Shown: in pieces, positions 61,115 through 64,000 of the stretch
How positions within the stretch are numbered: the first letter of the stretch is position 1
Layout of the letters: each line of letters starts with the position of its first letter
DNA from: a virus
Direction: 5' to 3' (one strand)
Length of the DNA: 64,000 bases
Virus record (IMG/VR): IMGVR_UViG_3300020474_001469
Location: 1-64,000 of that record
Translations under genes and position numbers: made by a program
The notes under the pieces: model-generated
Told to the model about the DNA's origin: nothing
What the model saw: the letters and a program-made list of their open reading frames with translations, nothing else
Databases searched by the model: none

Positions 61115-62574
61115 TATATCTCCTCAAACAAATTATTGAACTGCGAACTTGCATTTACAGTTCTCTTTCCAGTAGCACCTCTTGTTCCAATAATCGACAT
61201 CCAAAACTTTGAAAACTCTTCTATCACAAGATTTGCTTCATCTCTGCTACTTGTAGCAAAAATAGCTTCAACGACATCTTTGAAGTATACTCTATCAAAT
61301 CGTTCGTCTACTAACATAGCAGGAATAGTATTATTGTCGTATTTTCTATTTGCTTCTTGTACTGCATTAATGTGCATCCATACATTGTGTCCCATCATTA
61401 TTGCATAAGAAAAACTATCCCAACTAGTTTTACCTTCTTTTCCTATTTTATTTAGGTCTCCTGGACCATATATACAAATGTCTTTAGCCATTAATTCTGC
61501 AGTAATAGGAGAGTCTAAGAAACTTGTATGTTTTCCTTCTCTAACAAATGCAGTACCAAACGGCGTAGTATCTGTAGATAAACTTTTGTCATCTATACTA
61601 GGAACCATTCTGTATACCCATTTAGATCTATCTTGGGTTTCTAGTTCGCAATATATTTGTCCATTCGCTGTTGCTAAAAACGGACTAGCACAGTCAAATG
61701 TTACAGTAAAGTTTTCGTTATGATACTTACGAACTGCTCTTTGTATATCAGTAAGTAGTGTAGCCCATTCTAGTTTGCTTGTGCCTAAAAAGTGCATTAC
61801 ATCATGTATACCTTTTTCTAGTAATCCGTCAAATCTTAGTGCAACTAGTCGTTTCAAAACAAGATGCACATCACACATATTCTGTCCACCCATTGACCAT
61901 CCATTAAAGTGATCATTAGGATATTTTTTAGGATCACAATAGTCTTTCATCTGATTATACCAGTCATCTGCATCAGCATGATTTTCGCCTTGTAAAACAT
62001 TTAGGAATTTACAAGCACCAGATCTATTTTTCATCCAATAATCGTTATTGATACGTGTGGCATTTACTGCATCTTGGTAGTTGTCAATACCAGTAGCTTT
62101 TGCACCCTCGGGTGAACGTGAAACCCAAGCCGGAATATCTAATATCATTCCATAGTCCATGTAAGCATCCATCCATCGTAGAACACCATCACGTTTCTTT
62201 TGTGCTTTAGGACAATTAGGATCTTTCCAATCGCCTTCCCAAACACCTTTACCTATTTGAAATCCACCAGAGTCTCCTAATATCCAACTGTTATTTCTAT
62301 CTCTGTTCCGAATCATATCTTCTTTAGGAGAATCTTTGTTAATATCTAGCTCAGCATGACCTGCAGAATACAAAGTCCATTTGTACTGAAATTGACCCTG
62401 TGTTGGATTAATGTAATTAAGACCTTCTACACCATTTTTTAAGTTACTAGGTATTCTTGACGTTTCAACATATTCATCAAAACGTTGTTTTCCAACATAT
62501 GTAGCATAAAATCCGCTTAAAGCTGGAAGAAATCTAGCATAATCTTTTTGTTGTGCAGTTAAGTCTGTAATCAT
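61114..62574 (-). CDS. dpdA: DpdA-like tRNA-guanine transglycosylase family protein (DNA 7-deazaguanine insertion)
   Basis: A 486-residue protein of the TGT superfamily. ILGDSGGFQIGKG (98-110) is the base-binding DSGGFQ motif. YMDYGMILDIPAW, CKFLNVLQGEN, HFLGTSKLEWATLL and VTFDCASPFLAT (expected catalytic Asp) follow in the family order. The C-terminal zinc-binding CxCxxC of tRNA-TGT is not evident, consistent with DNA-acting DpdA rather than a tRNA enzyme. It would exchange guanine in DNA for preQ0 or a derivative, protecting phage DNA from restriction. FolE, QueD-like and QueE genes nearby supply the precursor. Confidence 0.8.
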   Translation of the reverse strand: MITDLTAQQKDYARFLPALSGFYATYVGKQRFDEYVETSRIPSNLKNGVEGLNYINPTQGQFQYKWTLYSAGHAELDINKDSPKEDMIRNRDRNNSWILGDSGGFQIGKGVWEGDWKDPNCPKAQKKRDGVLRWMDAYMDYGMILDIPAWVSRSPEGAKATGIDNYQDAVNATRINNDYWMKNRSGACKFLNVLQGENHADADDWYNQMKDYCDPKKYPNDHFNGWSMGGQNMCDVHLVLKRLVALRFDGLLEKGIHDVMHFLGTSKLEWATLLTDIQRAVRKYHNENFTVTFDCASPFLATANGQIYCELETQDRSKWVYRMVPSIDDKSLSTDTTPFGTAFVREGKHTSFLDSPITAELMAKDICIYGPGDLNKIGKEGKTSWDSFSYAIMMGHNVWMHINAVQEANRKYDNNTIPAMLVDERFDRVYFKDVVEAIFATSSRDEANLVIEEFSKFWMSIIGTRGATGKRTVNASSQFNNLFEEI

Positions 62575-62831
62575 GAATCAGCTCTCCACCTATACACTTC
62601 TGGGATACAAAAATTTCTGCCCCATTTACAAGTATTATCTTCTTTGCATACACGTTCGTGTTTACTGTTTTCCCAACAATCACCTGTTAGTCCTCGCATC
62701 TTTACAAGTTTCGCAAATCCATCATCTATTGATAGCATAATAATAGAAGGAAAAATTAAGCCCATGGTTACAATCCAAAAGAATGCCCAACCAAAGCCTT
62801 TATTATGATATGGTTGATTTGGATCACTCAT
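62571..62831 (-). CDS. Small single-span membrane protein with Cys-rich tail
   Basis: An 86-residue protein: a hydrophobic segment WAFFWIVTMGLIFPSIIML (15-33), then DCWENSKHERVCKEDNTCKW and FCIPE, four cysteines that could form disulfides outside the cytoplasm. No family recognised. Coupled to gp45 upstream (1-base overlap) and DpdA downstream (4-base overlap). Confidence 0.5.
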   Translation of the reverse strand: MSDPNQPYHNKGFGWAFFWIVTMGLIFPSIIMLSIDDGFAKLVKMRGLTGDCWENSKHERVCKEDNTCKWGRNFCIPEVYRWRADS

Positions 62832-63559
62832 TATTTGCTCTGAGCTGGTAGTATATAGTCGTATTTTACCATACCACTATCTACTGAAATTTGCATAGCA
62901 CCTTGATCACTCAAACTCATAGTTAAATTACCGTCTAAGTTAAGTATAGATTGAACTTGTGCGACAGGCCAACTCCAAGTATGTGCTAGTGTACCTTCTA
63001 TTCCGTGATGGAAAACAAATTCACCTGCATGTGTGCTTTGATCACCGAACGCAAAAACAAGATTACCATCTTTTGTACTAACATTAAAGTTAGGCTCTTC
63101 TGAATGTGCCGCACTCATTAGTTTCATTCTTGCAATACTTGCCACACTTGGGGCAAATGTAACTTGCCACTGGGCACCTTTAAATTTTACTGTTTTAAGT
63201 TTTTCGTCAATGATTGCTTTGTTCATAAAACGATAATCATTTTGGAAATCACCAGCCGCATTTTCAAAATGAATATGTGTAGGAACAGTTTCTCCGTTTC
63301 TTTCTGCTTTTACAACTTCTATCTTTGCATCTTTTTGATATTCTGGATTCTTTAAATGCAATGCAAGTTTGTCTAAATTTGGCATACCAAAAGTATTTTG
63401 AAATTCGCCTACTGCTGACTGTGCTTCAGCAGATAGTATAACACTACGGTCTTCAGCCATAGAGTCAATCTGTGTTCCTTCTTCGTTTGTAACTTTTACC
63501 AAGCTCAAGAACCCTAAAGCATGAGTGTGTGCTACAATATCTTGTAAGATGTCTTTCAT
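62831..63559 (-). CDS. 45: DNA polymerase sliding clamp, gp45-like
   Basis: A 242-residue protein matching the T4-type clamp in length and pattern: ILQDIVAHTHALGFLSLVKV at the start, PNLDKLALHLK near 80, VTFAPSVASIARMKLMSAAH near 154, and GNLTMSLSDQGAMQISVDSG near 210. It trimerises round DNA as processivity factor for the replisome and, in T4, activates late transcription with gp33/gp55, which suits the NATAAATA late motifs here. Its own sigma70 promoter lies just upstream. Confidence 0.9.
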   Translation of the reverse strand: MKDILQDIVAHTHALGFLSLVKVTNEEGTQIDSMAEDRSVILSAEAQSAVGEFQNTFGMPNLDKLALHLKNPEYQKDAKIEVVKAERNGETVPTHIHFENAAGDFQNDYRFMNKAIIDEKLKTVKFKGAQWQVTFAPSVASIARMKLMSAAHSEEPNFNVSTKDGNLVFAFGDQSTHAGEFVFHHGIEGTLAHTWSWPVAQVQSILNLDGNLTMSLSDQGAMQISVDSGMVKYDYILPAQSK

Positions 63560-63579
63560 ATTATTCTCCTATTGTTATT

Positions 63580-63608
63580 ATTATAGTATCTAAGTGGTTG
63601 AAAGTCAA
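63580..63608 (-). promoter_or_regulatory. Sigma70 promoter TTGACT-N17-TATAAT
   Basis: On the - strand TTGACT (63608-63603), 17-base spacer, TATAAT (63585-63580), 21 bases before the gp45 ATG. The -35 overlaps the stop codon of the upstream dehydrogenase gene. Early-type promoter for the replication/deazaguanine operon. Confidence 0.8.
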
Positions 63609-64000
63609 GTGTTTTTCCTAACTTTATTGTTATATTCTACCGCTGATCTTATGATATTTAGATCGATGCCGGCATTGTCTGCTGATTTTAGGATAGCATT
63701 TGCATCCTTTGGAAAGCAATGACCACCAAAGCCTCTTTCTTCTGTGACCTTGGTATGACTATGTCCTATTCTAGGATCTTCGCCAATTTCTTGAGCTACT
63801 TTATCGAAGTCTATATTTAATTTTTTACACATATCAAATATCTGATTAAAAAAACTTACCTTAGTAGCTAAAAATGCATTGCGAAATACCTTTGCAATTA
63901 TTAATTCTTTAGGTTCGCTTATAATAATGTTTTTGCCACAGTTATTAAAAACTTCAGTCCAATACGGAATATCATCGCCACCAAGAGATATATCTTCACA
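63605..64000 (-). CDS. UDP-glucose 6-dehydrogenase-family protein, C-terminal part (partial)
   Basis: The frame is open to the window end, so about 131 residues of the C-terminal part are seen; the start is outside. RNAFLATKVSFFNQI is the dimerisation helix with the conserved Lys, and RGFGGHCFPKD contains the catalytic Cys in the family GFGG.C.PKD motif. These enzymes oxidise UDP-glucose or UDP-ManNAc to uronic acids. It stops at 63605. Linking it to the island's glycosyltransferases is only a possibility. Confidence 0.85.
   Translation of the reverse strand, partial: CEDISLGGDDIPYWTEVFNNCGKNIIISEPKELIIAKVFRNAFLATKVSFFNQIFDMCKKLNIDFDKVAQEIGEDPRIGHSHTKVTEERGFGGHCFPKDANAILKSADNAGIDLNIIRSAVEYNNKVRKNT

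Noticed and set aside
1-64000. CRISPR array, tRNA genes, insertion sequences or transposases
   Set aside because: No regularly spaced direct repeats, no cloverleaf-like segments in the short gaps, and no transposase-like protein or terminal inverted repeats were seen; tRNAs could be missed by eye.
1-64000. Assignment to a cyanophage specifically
   Set aside because: No psbA, psbD, hli, talC, phycobilin or similar marker gene is present in the window, so a SAR11 or other marine host is equally possible.

Overview
The window looks like part of the genome of a T4-like marine myovirus. It is very A+T-rich, the genes are packed with 1-20 nt overlaps, and recognisable T4-type genes are present: a gp45-like sliding clamp, an RNase H-type 5' nuclease, baseplate and tail-fibre proteins, and late-promoter motifs of the form NATAAATA. 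The gene content resembles phages of oceanic picocyanobacteria or SAR11 (Pelagibacter). No photosynthesis gene or other clear host marker is in view, so the host is inferred only loosely.

Layout. (1) Bases 1-11351, + strand: virion structural genes. These are the 3' part of a giant repeat-rich baseplate/tail protein, a baseplate-associated protein, three tail-fibre-like proteins sharing one N-terminal module (one ends in a tail-collar domain, one in a conserved fibre tail), and one more fibre-like protein. Late-promoter motifs sit before several of them. (2) Bases 11413-38130, + strand with one inverted gene: an accessory island that begins at a near-consensus sigma70 promoter. It holds glycosyltransferases, a hotdog thioesterase, methyltransferases, a mini-kinase, eleven radical SAM proteins (one fused to a QueC-like PP-loop domain, one with a B12-binding-like N-terminus), an FMN nitroreductase, a mini PLP aminotransferase-like protein, several putative 2-oxoglutarate/Fe(II) oxygenases and a sulfotransferase. 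(3) Bases 38117-44287, - strand: a second, convergent half of the island with more 2OG-oxygenase-like proteins, a twelfth radical SAM enzyme, a second sulfotransferase, an SDR-like protein, a GNAT-like protein and a fatty-acid desaturase. (4) Bases 44330-64000, - strand: core and replication-side genes. These include a structural protein, a MoxR ATPase plus VWA/metallopeptidase pair, RNase H, an MBD4-like DNA glycosylase, QueE, FolE, a QueD-like protein and a DpdA-like transglycosylase (together a 7-deazaguanine DNA-modification route), a GT-B glycosyltransferase, HIT, phosphoribosyltransferase and DoxX-like proteins, gp45, and the C-terminal part of a UDP-glucose-dehydrogenase-family enzyme running off the end.

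How it fits together. FolE, QueD and QueE would make the preQ0 precursor and DpdA would insert it into DNA. The only QueC-like domain in view is fused to a radical SAM enzyme about 25 kb away in the island. The island's chemistry (rSAM, 2OG, GT, sulfo-, methyl-, acyl- and aminotransfer) looks like a dedicated pathway for an unknown decorated molecule: a surface glycan or lipid, a modified virion protein, or a hypermodified nucleotide. No precursor peptide or obvious substrate gene is visible, so the product is unknown. No tRNA, CRISPR array or insertion sequence was seen, and no gene-free stretch exceeds about 120 bases.
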